Assembly (NCBI GenBank): GCA_035222895.1
Contig: JAVYIG010000875.1
Location: forward strand, 1 to 64,000
Direction: 5' to 3'
From: Strongylocentrotus droebachiensis
Taxonomy: Eukaryota > Echinodermata > Echinoidea > Camarodonta > Strongylocentrotidae
DNA: 64,000 bases
Shown: in pieces, positions 46,166 through 56,234 of the stretch
Numbering within the stretch: position 1 is the first letter of the stretch
How the letters are laid out: each line of letters starts with the position of its first letter
Program-made: the position numbers and the translations under genes
Notes under the pieces: model-generated
Told to the model about the DNA's origin: nothing
Database searches by the model: none
What the model saw: only the letters and a program-made list of their open reading frames with translations

Positions 46166-46995
46166 TGATTAGTATCAGTGGCGTAATGAGCAAAAACCTT
46201 TTTTTGTGGTCAGAACAAAATCCACATCACCACTAATTAGTAGCATAATGCAGTGGCTTCCAAAATAGGGGGGGGGGGGGTGCACCAACATAAAGGCAAT
46301 TTCTGGAGAGAAAAAAGGGTGCACTTACAAAGGGAAACATAAACAAAAACATTGGTATATATACCCCTACATCGTCATGATTGTGATTACACTACCAGGG
46401 ATGACATCAGTTTTTGTTTCTTTCTTTACGTGGTACAAGATAAGCAACATTCTTTGCAGTCGGTGTGGTGGTCTGAATATTAATTTTCGAGCAAGCAAAG
46501 CCAGTGAAAACAAATTTTAAAGGTAGAGACCAGTTTTGGAAACGCCCCCTCTTAAAAAATGAAATGGAAGCTCTTATTACCAATCATGTGAAAGAATATG
46601 TTTTGACTAATACGTGATGATAACATTTTTGCCGGGAAACCGCCTACTAATTGATATATTTGGTAAATTATTATATCTATCCGGACTGGATAGAGATCCC
46701 GTAGTCCCATATACATCTTTCTGTGTACAGTGCTTGTAACTTTACCAAGACTGGGCCAAATTTCTTATCATTTTGATGATTCCAGAACCTTGCAGTACAC
46801 ACCAATACTTTTATGCTAGATGATCAACCTTTGCTGATCGATTCCACAACGTTTCTTTCACAATGCAATCACATGACCAGAACTGGTCTATACCTTTACG
46901 ATTTGTGAGGTCCCAGTGCAAAAAATTATAAAGAAGACAAAAAACAAACCCTGATAAATATTAAGCACAATTTAATGAAGAAAGATTTAAAAGCT
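46166..46995 (+). repeat. Dispersed repeat R1, right copy (interrupted)
   Basis: Matches 3385-3860 over GGCGTAATGAGCAAAAAC, GGTCAGAACAAAATCC, ACCCCTACATCGTCATGATT and GAGGTCCCAGTGCAAAAA, but is split by a TTAA-type element at 46521-46895. Confidence 0.75.
46521..46895. mobile_element. 375-bp TTAA-type TIR element nested in R1
   Basis: AGGTAGAGACCAGTTTTGG at the left is inverted as CCAGAACTGGTCTATACCT at the right. TTAA precedes the left end (46517-46520) and TTAC follows the right end. The R1 copy at 3730-3745 is the uninterrupted site. The AGGTA ends resemble those of M1 but the interiors differ. It is non-coding. Confidence 0.82.
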
Positions 46996-47099
46996 CTTTT
47001 ATAAGTAACATAAGTATAACATTTATAAATGGGAGCGAGCGTAGAGAGCGATTTCTAGGGAAAATTATAAAAAAGGGGATCTAAGTCGCCTTTGAATTA

Positions 47100-47700
47100 G
47101 GTGTGCATGTTATGGAGAAAGAAAAAGCAGGCACCTATCAAAAGAGAAAAGGACAGTTTTTAGAAAAGAAAAGGTGCTCGTGTCAAAGTAAAAAGGGCAT
47201 TTATCAGAATTATGAAAATGGCACTTCTTGCACCTGAAAAGGGACACTGAACTTGTGAGAATGGAAATGGGGAATCTGTTGAAGGAGAAGGGCACCTATC
47301 AGATTTTAATAGGGGCATTTATCAGATGTGAAAATGGGCATTTTGAAAAGGGGGAGGGGCTCATATAAAGAAGGAAAAGGTGCACTTAGCCGAAGGAAAT
47401 ATGGTACTTATTAGAAAAGGAAAGGGGCACGTATCATAGGTGAAAAGTGCATTTAAGAGAAAGGGAAGGGGGTTATTATTACGAATGAAAAAGTGCACGT
47501 ATTAAAAAGGAAAAGGGGCACGAGTCAAAATATATTATAAAAAAAGGGCTAAAATATCAAAGGTAAAAGGGGGAATTTCTCGGACCTCAAAAGAGGTACT
47601 CATCAGAGATGAAAAGAGAGCTAACGGACAGTTATTAGAAAAGAAAAGGGGCACTTTGGGGATACTTGAAAAGTGGGGGCACAGTGCCCCCCCATCCCCA
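47100..47700 (+). repeat. Degenerate AAAAGGGGCAC minisatellite
   Basis: Irregular units of ~20-35 bp built on GAAAAGG(G/T)GCAC(T/G)TATCA. The same words occur in a short run within R1 at 3490-3550, so this is probably an amplified part of that repeat. Confidence 0.7.
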
Positions 47701-48640
47701 CCAGGAGCGCCGCCTCTGGCATAATGGGCAAAAATGAGGAAAAGGAACCGGAAATCATGTCATTTCAGCAATATTTGTAAATCAATGGTATCGAATTAGA
47801 AAGAAACCACGTTTGTATTTTATGGGAGGGGGGGGGGGGGTCAACTCTACCTTTGAGTTTGCATGAGCCGAAGAAGACAAACCTTGGGAGGGGTTCGGCT
47901 GGTTTTTCAATGTAGGCCTACGACACCCTGTCCCCTGTAAAGCGCTCTGTGAGTCTACCATTAACTCTTAGAAGCTGATGTATTATCCTTCCAGGCACCT
48001 TTAGTATAGCTGTCTAGCTTGAAATTCGTTCAAAATGGTCGAATCCTGGACTGACAATAAAGGGTATGTCTTTAATCAAAACTCTGGTAAATAAGCTTTC
48101 ATCTGTTAGCTGGGAGGAATGGGTTCCGTTCAAGTCAAACACAGTGACACAAGAGTTACGAATGTTGAGACCGTTAGTAATACTATTGCTCCTAAAGATA
48201 CAGCCTCGAGATGCCACCGATTGAATGTACCTCAAACTTTTGTAGCGGAGATTGAATTTACTTAAGCTTTATACTAAATTTTCTTGACTCGCTATACAAT
48301 GTTATAATTATAAGAAGTACTTCTTGATCTTTAATGAGGCATGTTCATGAGCGTCACGGTGTTTTTCCTTCATGTCCGATCTGGCGGGGCGCTATAGCGT
48401 ATGAACCTTGTGCAAGGCCCTTGCCGGTCGCCATTTAAAACTATCTGCTTTGCAGTTCAGCTAGCCAGTAATGTAGTTTCATGCTGAAATTTCCTTCACA
48501 ATTATTGTTGATTCCACAGCGAGCGATCTATGGTTGTAAAGGAAGAATCTGTAATCCTTTGGAGAATTATTTACGGTCCGATTACTGAGATTTTTAGGGA
48601 TATTTTTCTCGGTTTAATAAGCCGTGACTATCAAAGGAAA
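47700..48640. other. Intergenic segment, no gene supported
   Basis: Contains the second copy of the segment at 8035-8130 (about 47745-47850) ending in a G14 run. Further on is unique-looking sequence; the minus-strand ORF at 48014-48235 has no recognisable domain. Confidence 0.4.
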
Positions 48641-48649
48641 AAGGAATTG

Positions 48650-48830
48650 ATAGGACAAACATTATGACTTGTCCTACCTAACAACACTTAATGTTGCAAT
48701 TAGCATTCTGACTATTGAAATGCAATTGTTCGTAACAGGTGAATACAATATTTTGTAACGAGGCACTAAACAAAGATTTGTGCATTAAATTTGATTATAT
48801 TATGAAAATGACATTTTGCCTTAAATTGGT
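48650..48830 (+). repeat. Family F1 fragment, copy 2
   Basis: GACAAACATTATGACTTGTCC, AATGTTGCAATTAGCAT, CTGACTATTGAAAT, CAGGTGAATACAATATTTTG and GTGCATTAAATTTGAT parallel the copies at 45640-45770 and 53305-53470. Confidence 0.65.
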
Positions 48831-49588
48831 TTTTCGAGAGTGGCTGCGATCGGGAACCAGAAAAGAACATAAAACTCGACAACGATCGAATCCCATCCGT
48901 ATCTTTAATGGTCGACTGTTAGGTTTATTCCTACATCTCACGGGAGTTATAGAGCTATAATTGCATTTTAATGTGAAATTTATACGAATTAGCCGAAAAT
49001 ATATATAGTTTAATAATACTATTATTAAATGCTTGTTTGGGTAATATCAATATAAAGTTCTATATTTTGTATTTAATGTCCGTATCTTTTGCCCGTATGC
49101 ATGTCATGTATCTTAAAGGCCTCTAGTACAATAGTTTTTAGAGATATTTTTTTGAATTTTGTAGTTGGTTAAAAAACATAATCTAATTATTTTCTGTACA
49201 ACGTTCCATGTTAGTATACATATATGAACAAAAACCTATAGTTTACATTTCTCATCAAAAGGAATAGATATTGTTTTGGTTAATACATGTTTTAGATCAA
49301 CGGAAGTTTTCCATCTTTTTTTATAAATTTGTTTTAAAATGTTTTTATTGTTATTTCTGAAAAATTATCAGATTAAAAGCAACAATATAATATGGAAGTT
49401 TTCCATCTTACTCCTTCTAAATCAAGATCGTAATATACGGTCAGTGAAATTTCACCGTACTTATAGTTGACATAGAACTGTTTGTTAGGCCAAATGATCT
49501 TCCTCATCCTTTTTAAAGTTTAAAAATTAATTTTCCATTTAAAGCCTCGCAAACTCGGTTTCTTGCATAGAAACAGTGACATATATAT

Positions 49589-49725
49589 ATATATACATTT
49601 TTTCTGACCTAATTCATGAATGGTTTCATTGTGTCTAATTTTGCCATATTTCCAGAAAATGGAAATATGGCAAAATTAGACACAATGAAACCATTCATGA
49701 ATTAGGTCAGAAAAAATGTATATAT
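49589..49725. repeat. Perfect inverted repeat with 65-bp arms and 7-nt loop
   Basis: Bases 49589-49653 are exactly the reverse complement of 49661-49725, with spacer AGAAAAT. The arms include TTCTGACCTAATTCATGAAT and ATTTTGCCATATTTCC. It is preceded by an AT dinucleotide run. Such perfection means very recent origin, strong gene conversion, or a fold-back artefact. Confidence 0.95.
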
Positions 49726-50058
49726 CCGCTTTCAAAGCAGATTTGTAGGCCAGAAGTCTCTTTTAATCGAATTAATGCTCCATTTATAGGTTTCCAGAAT
49801 TGTTTTGATTAAATTTGTTGCATTTGTGAGTTCTGCCTCTGAATAATCTCTTGTCATATAAATTTTGTTTTGATCTGGTATTGTGTTTATCAATATGACT
49901 CTTGTTGGGCAGTAATCAAGGTTTTGAGTTCGTACATACCTGCATCACATAAATACCAAGAAAGTGTATGAAATGACATCACAGGAAGAGTTATTACGCA
50001 CACGGACGATAATAGGACAGGAGGGGAAATTAAGCCTCTGCGCGTGCCGTCCTACATG

Positions 50059-50170
50059 TATATAAACAGCGGAGATTATATGGCTACATAAAACACTTTT
50101 TCATTGCCCCGCGTTGAGTGGATGCAGAAACAGGATCAGTAGTTTATTCTCCAGCAATTTCGAAGCCGAG
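50059..50170 (+). promoter_or_regulatory. TATA-box promoter and candidate first (non-coding) exon
   Basis: TATATAAA at 50059-50066 is followed ~100 bases later by a strong donor, CCGAG|GTAAGTTT (GT at 50171). The interval is GC-richer than its surroundings. It could be the transcription start and 5' UTR exon of the plus-strand GPCR gene ~6 kb downstream, whose coding exon opens after a plausible acceptor (TTTTTTTTAAAG, ending 56226). The link is inference. Confidence 0.4.
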
Positions 50171-50179
50171 GTAAGTTTC

Positions 50180-51265
50180 TATTTTTACTTCGTCGATTAT
50201 TTTTTCTGCCACTTATGATTTATTCCTTTATTTATGTTCTCTTCTAAGCCATTGCAGTACCATTTGATATTTTGTACTTTACTTTTTGTTTTTTGATCTT
50301 GGCATTCTGGATTTTTTCTTCTGCTTTTATTGTGGGCCCATCTAAGTGATAAAAGAATCATCCATATTCATCTCTGAATTTCTCAAGCACAGAGTACTAA
50401 GAAAAGTTCAGATATCTTACGAATTGTGGTACTTGAAAAACACAATGCTTGCGGTTGAATCGTCATCCCATTTACGCATTTTTTATTGCAACTATTTAAT
50501 ACCAATTCCATAAAAAATCTAACGCAGTATGCCTAATTTAACACATGACGTGTGAAGAAACAAAATATAAATGAACGAAAGGTGAGGTTATTTTATGGTA
50601 CATCTGAATTTAGGGCCCATAATTCAAGAATATTTTTTTCTTCATGAAGTATTGTTCATAACATAGATCTACATGTATGCTTCCGTAAGACCGATTCTAA
50701 ATCAGTAATTATGAATTCTTTTCCTGCACATGACTCGGTCTTTCTTTTTAATTTCACTTTTTTTTGGTCAGATGATGCTATAGGCTTATTAAATAAAAAT
50801 GAATGATGTATTCTAAACAAACATATGCCAATACTCATAGAAGTCACTGATTTAATACAATTTTTCCTGATAAAGAACCTATATCATATTTTGTCAAAAC
50901 AAAAAACAAAAAATAATATCTTCGTCATGAACTTATCAATTTGTTTCATACTTGCGTTTTACTTGCTCTTAACACGTTTGAGTACGTGTATTAAAAGAAA
51001 TAAATACATGAATCTAAGAATTCATCCTTAAGCATGTGTTAGTATCATAATCTCCTGGTACATTGTTGAACACGCACACCTACACACACATTTGTTGTTG
51101 TTTCCCACTCTATTTTTTTATTTCAATTTCATTCAATATCAAAACAATACAAATAATTTTTTTTAATTCAATTCTTTTTCATCATAATAAAATAATTCAA
51201 ATAACTTAATATGTGTGCAATTCATAAATTACAATCGTAAAATATAAAGTCATATGAAATAATTT
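50180..51265 (+). other. AT-rich region, no gene seen
   Basis: AT-rich sequence after the candidate promoter exon, with no exon, RNA gene or clear repeat. If the promoter link is right, it is part of a long 5' UTR intron. Confidence 0.4.
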
Positions 51266-51268
51266 ATA

Positions 51269-51355
51269 CACTGTCGCTCATAACGTTGGAATATATTGTT
51301 TTTTACCCCAATTTATGGAATTATTTTGACAATGATTTAGTTATGAGCGACAGTG
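51269..51355. mobile_element. 87-bp mariner-type MITE
   Basis: CACTGTCGCTCATAAC and GTTATGAGCGACAGTG are perfect 16-bp inverted termini, flanked on both sides by TA (51267-51268, 51356-51357). A TA target and CACTG-type ends fit Tc1/mariner derivatives. Confidence 0.8.
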
Positions 51356-51357
51356 TA

Positions 51358-52330
51358 ATATCAAACAAAACCCACTACCCACACCCGCAACTCACTCATC
51401 CTCCCTTTTATCTCCATGATCTTTTAAATTTTAGTCCACTTGATAAATGTGAATTGTCCTAAAGATTATACAGAAAAAAAAATTAGTAAATGAATTTTGA
51501 GCACTGATGCCTTTTACTCAACTTGTTCAACAACCCACCCGTGTTACTCCCGATAGCACCTCGTTGATAGATTTAATATGTGTTTCCGACATATACAAAT
51601 AAAAAAGGTTGGGTTTGTAAAGAAAAACTTAAAACAATCAGCGATTTTTAAGAAGATCAATAAAATATGGTATTGCACTCTGTTTAAAATGTATTTATAT
51701 TGACTATACCAATATATTATTCAATAAAACGCCTACTGTGGGAGGAAATTTTAAAGTTAAAAAAAACAAAAATCAATGAAAATGTTTAGTAGTGTCGGTA
51801 GCGATATAATCTTTAGTTTAAAACACAACGGATGATGATTTTGTTTTTAAAGTGCTTTGAACATGTTAACGTAGAGGCGCTATATAAATATCAATATGTA
51901 TGTATGTATACGAATTTCTTTGAAACTTTGTCACAAACAGCTTATTCTTTTAGATTACTAATTCTATTAAGCAACACTTCGTGGGATAATTTTCTTTTTC
52001 TACAAGAGAAAAATATGTGTATTAATAAATATAGATTTTTGGTTTGAGAAAGGTCGATTGATTTTTATCTGGAAAATGATGGTTTGAGTTTGGTAAATGC
52101 GAACAAACCTTAAACAGCTATATACCCTTATAAAGCAGTCAACGTTAATGAACGGGAAAACCCCCATTACATTTCATACTAAAATACCATGAAACAGAAA
52201 ATCCGGATGTTAACACGTGATAAGGATATGAATAAAATCATAATCATAAGTGCCTGTAAAAATCAAAAGGATTTCGATTGTTTGCCACGTATATACCTGC
52301 ATATATTATTATGAGAGGTCAATGAATGAG
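51358..52330. other. AT-rich intergenic or intronic sequence
   Basis: The only recognisable element is a SINE-like tail near 51845-51900 (GTGCTTTGAACATG...GGCGCTATATAAATATC). No exon is supported. Confidence 0.4.
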
Positions 52331-52460
52331 AATAGTGATACCCAATTAAAATGAATGACTGGTCATTTAAGTAAAGGGCCATGACGTCAATAAATAAAAA
52401 TAGTGATACCCATTTCAAATGAATGACTGGTCATTTAAATAAAGGGCCATGATAAAGAGC
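52331..52460 (+). repeat. 68-bp tandem duplication
   Basis: AATAGTGATACCCA, AATGAATGACTGGTCATTTAA and TAAAGGGCCATGA occur at 52331 and again at 52399. The TGACTGGTCA core is itself near-palindromic. Confidence 0.85.
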
Positions 52461-53300
52461 AATTTTTGTCAACACGATATGACATGGCCGGATTTCAACA
52501 AACGAAAACGATTTAGTTAGAGGGGGAAATTGTATAAGATCTGAAAATTGAAGAAAAGAACATGCACTACCGTTTCCGTTTTTCTCCGCATGAATGCGTT
52601 TTATGGCAACGAAAGGGAATACCCCTATTTTGTAAATGAAAACAAAGATGAAAGTGGTAATTGATTTTGCTTATGACTTTTTTCTCTCTAAAATCAATGC
52701 TGTATTCCAATTAGAAAAAAAGGTCTTTCTATCTTGCTCCAGATGGTGACAAATCTCATAGAAATCTTTAATATAAACATCACATAGGCGGATCAGGCGG
52801 GGGGGGGGGGGTGGCTCAAAACAGCAGCCCTCATTCTATTGGGTAAATCAATTATGAGAAAGGGCTGGAGGGTGAGGGGGGACAAAAGAAAAACGAGTCA
52901 GGAAGTAATAGCGATATTTGTTAACTAAACCCTATCCCCGCTTGTGTGGGATGGCTAGTGAATATTAAAAGCTTTTTTTCTCGTTTTGTCGACAATCTGG
53001 GATCCGCCACTCAGGACTGCGACAAAAAATAAATAGTTATTGGTTTTATGAAGATTGTAAAGGTCTCCTCATTCCACGTCCTATACCCCACCCTGTTTCC
53101 ATGTTCCCCAACCCTTAACCCAATCTGTTATAACCCCAACCTATTATCATGCTTCGCGAAATGTATATGTCATATAGGAACGGGCATACATCAGGCCAAA
53201 GTCTTGTAAGTGATCTGTTGGTACACATGTTTCGTTCAATAGGCCATTTCCGTAATGTTATCAAATTTTATGCCAATTAATTGCATACATTAATGTTGCT
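52461..53300. other. Non-coding stretch
   Basis: No gene is seen. There is a G15 run at about 52799-52812. The remainder is low-complexity or unique-looking AT-rich sequence. Confidence 0.4.
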
Positions 53301-53304
53301 AGGT

Positions 53305-53470
53305 TTGACAAACATTATGGCTTGTTCCACCTGACAACAAGTAATGTTAGCAATTCGCATACTGACTATTAAATACATTATTAATTGGTGAATGAAATAA
53401 TTTGCAACATGGTACTTAACACAAAATTATGCATTAAATGTTGATAACATTACGAAAATGATCCAGTATT
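53305..53470 (+). repeat. Family F1 fragment, copy 3
   Basis: GACAAACATTATGGCTTGTTC, AATGTTAGCAATTCGCAT, CTGACTATTAAAT, GGTGAATGAAATAATTTG and TGCATTAAATGTTGAT match the blocks of the copy at 48650. Confidence 0.65.
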
Positions 53471-53905
53471 CTAAACCCATTTTAGCTCAAACATGCGTTG
53501 GAAGATCATGATGTTACTAAGGTTTCAATGTAAACTGCAAGATAAAGCTGGTACGCAATCCGGATTTACGGTGAATACAAGAATTTATTAACTGGGGCAT
53601 GTCAAACCGGCTGTAATCAAATTATTTCATAAGCTTCCAGACGATTGCCTGTACAAAATATGTAGGGTAATTTCAGGGTACATACCTTAATTGTTAGGTC
53701 AACACGATCGCATCTATAATTATACTTTCGAAAAATTAACTCGAGAGCAATTTCAATACCCCATTGTACTATTAGTAATCATTTTCGGATCCGTAATCAA
53801 ACGTTGTTATATTCGCACAATTAAAAAGATGACGTATATAGCCAATCGAATTGCCTAAGTCTAAAGTAGTTGAGCTCGTGTTTGCATCTTGCTAATTACG
53901 AATAT

Positions 53906-55099
53906 ATTCGTCGGCCTTATGCCAAAAGGGCCTTAACCCGATTTTGGGGGTTATTGAGTTATTAACATCACCTTGTAGATTTCAACATTTTCTTTAAAAT
54001 GATGTGCTTCACTTGTTGAAATTCGATTTATTTATGAAGATAATTATGAATTTCAAAAGGGCCTTAACGCGTATCTCATCTTTTTCCTTACGCCAAAAGG
54101 GCCTTAACCTACACGGCAAATCTTTTATCAATGACAGATTATTTCGTAATTTCCATTTAATTCAATAAATATGAGTAGAAACACCATTAAAAACATGATT
54201 AGTCTACAATTATAATTATATTTAAAAGTCTTTGGCGCTAACTATGCGCGCGTACGTTAACGGCAGGTTAAGGCCCTTTTGGCATAACGCCGCGTAGGTT
54301 ACGCCCCTTTTGGCATAATGCCGAGTAGGTTACGGCCCTTCTGGCATAAATACGCTACATTCAAGCCTTATGCCAAAAAGGCCCTAACATGTTTTTTGCA
54401 CATAGCATGTAAAATTCTGAATATTTTATAACACATTTAACACATTTCATGTCAAACTTAATAACTTAAAGGTAATACAAAGTTTTGGTATGGGGTCATT
54501 AATTTGGTTCAAATGAACATATTGGAAGCATATGCGGTCCTACAATATTCAGTGATTGTTGTCGCAGTTGAAATCGAGTCTAAAGTGATGAAATTGTAAA
54601 TAATAAACTCTTTATGTTGTATAGCGCCCTCTCAAGGTCAATATATTAATTTAGCTATAAAACAATGTTGGAATAAAATCGACCGCTTTGCTATTACCGT
54701 TTGGAATATATATATATCACAACTACATATTCTGAGATTTTCATGGTCGCAGCTACCATCGTATAGTAGGTGCTATTTGAAATATATCAAAATTTACCGG
54801 GAGCACCGGTAAATTTGTATATTCAATATTTCTCGAAAGCAGAAGTGTTTTAGGGGCTAAATTTTTTAGTGCTTATAATACATCCATAGGGGCTTCCATA
54901 TATATAAAAATTGTAAAGAATCACTATCCAGCCAATTTCAAAATTTACCAAAACTTTGTAATACCTTTAACACATTTATCGAAATTGGCTTCAAAAAACA
55001 AAAAAAACGACCACAAACTTTTGATTATTAGAGAGGCCAAAACTTTAAACGCGATTATCTCGGAATGGCCAAAAGCAGTTAAGGCCCTTTTGGCATATA
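53906..55099. mobile_element. ~1.2-kb element with repeated TTATGCCAAAAGGGCCTTAAC motifs
   Basis: The motif TTATGCCAAAAGGGCCTTAAC or close variants occurs in direct sense near 53917, 54056, 54091 and 54366, and inverted near 54267, 54298, 54327 and 55078. The outermost two mark the ends. The interior is AT-rich with no ORF. Boundaries are supported by the uninterrupted duplicate at 55660-55700. The GGC(C)TTATGCC(A/G)AAAGGG terminus resembles the MITE at 10367. Confidence 0.75.
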
Positions 55100-55148
55100 A
55101 ATAAATCTGCACGGGATTACAAATTTATGGAGGTAGTATCTTTTTTAA

Positions 55149-55493
55149 CCTAGACCAGCCATCTTTGCGCTGCATTTGAATATTTTAATATTTGCGTTGG
55201 TACGGTGTGGTGGAGATCACAAATTAAATCGGCCAGATACTGGACTAACCGGTATGTCGCAATTATTATGGACAAGTTCCGAGCTGGGTAGTCATTTGTT
55301 TACGGCAAGCGTATCGATTTTCTCGCGATGTCAGTTAGCTTTGCACTTGCAATTTTTGTATGCAATCTCATAAAATGATAAATTATCACATTATATTCTG
55401 TTTGCGTGAGTATTATGAATATTTATGACCAGCGCATGACGTATAGATTCCTTTTGAGCCAATCAAATGCAGCGCTAGGATGGCTGGTCTTGG
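55149..55493. mobile_element. 345-bp TTAA-flanked TIR element
   Basis: CCTAGACCAGCCATC and GATGGCTGGTCTTGG are inverted termini, with a further paired inner block (GCGCTGCATTTGA / TCAAATGCAGCGC). TTAA flanks both sides (55145-55148, 55494-55497). CC-starting ends at TTAA suggest a piggyBac derivative. The 65-aa ORF inside is not recognisable. Confidence 0.85.
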
Positions 55494-56234
55494 TTAAAAC
55501 TAGACCCGTCTCGGTATACATGACGTTAGCATAAAATCGATTTAATTACCCCATTGTACGTCCATTAAAAATCATGTTCGGATTACGTAATATAACATTG
55601 CAACATTCGCACAATTACAAAAGATGACGTACAAGATCTAAAGTAGTCGCGATCGTGTTTGCATCTTGCTAATTAGGAATATTAATACATAAATCTGCAC
55701 GGGATTACAAACGTATGGATGTGTCCCGGTACACATGACATTAGCATCAATATTCAAGCAAAATCACAACGCGACAAGCAATCAATCAAATAAACAAACA
55801 AACACAAATTAACAAACATAACGTTAAGAAACAAAATCAAGAAAGACTTATGTCGATCGTGTCAATTATTATTTCATAATTGGAGAGTCCATTCTCTCCT
55901 CCTTAACATTTCAGTCAGAAAACAAACTCAATTAATCTACTTTATGAAGCAATATACATGGCTGAATTTAGATGATTTTCCTCCATGATAATTGCTCGTA
56001 TAAATGAACATTTGTGGCAGTGCATACATTTTGATAAATAATTTTTGCATTTTGCTTCAACAGTAAATTTATACATAAAACGTGGTAGAATTTCTCTCTC
56101 TCGTGAACTGTGGTTCTAGTATTCGGTAAACAAATATGTGACAAACGAACTTGTCCTTACCACACCGTTTAACCTAATGTTTAGTGCAAGATATTGAAAC
56201 TACATTCCTCATTGTTTTTTTTAAAGAAAGCGAA

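Larger units (their letters stand above)
53752..55745 (+). repeat. Local tandem duplication, left copy interrupted by two transposons
   Basis: The left copy is split into 53752-53905, ~55100-55134 and ~55498-55530. It aligns in order with an uninterrupted right copy at about 55544-55745. Shared blocks are TACCCCATTGTAC, TTCGCACAATTA, GATGACGTA, TCTAAAGTAGT, GTGTTTGCATCTTGCTAATTA, AAATCTGCACGGGATTACAAA and ATGAC(G/A)TTAGCAT. The right copy therefore shows the pre-insertion state. Confidence 0.85.
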
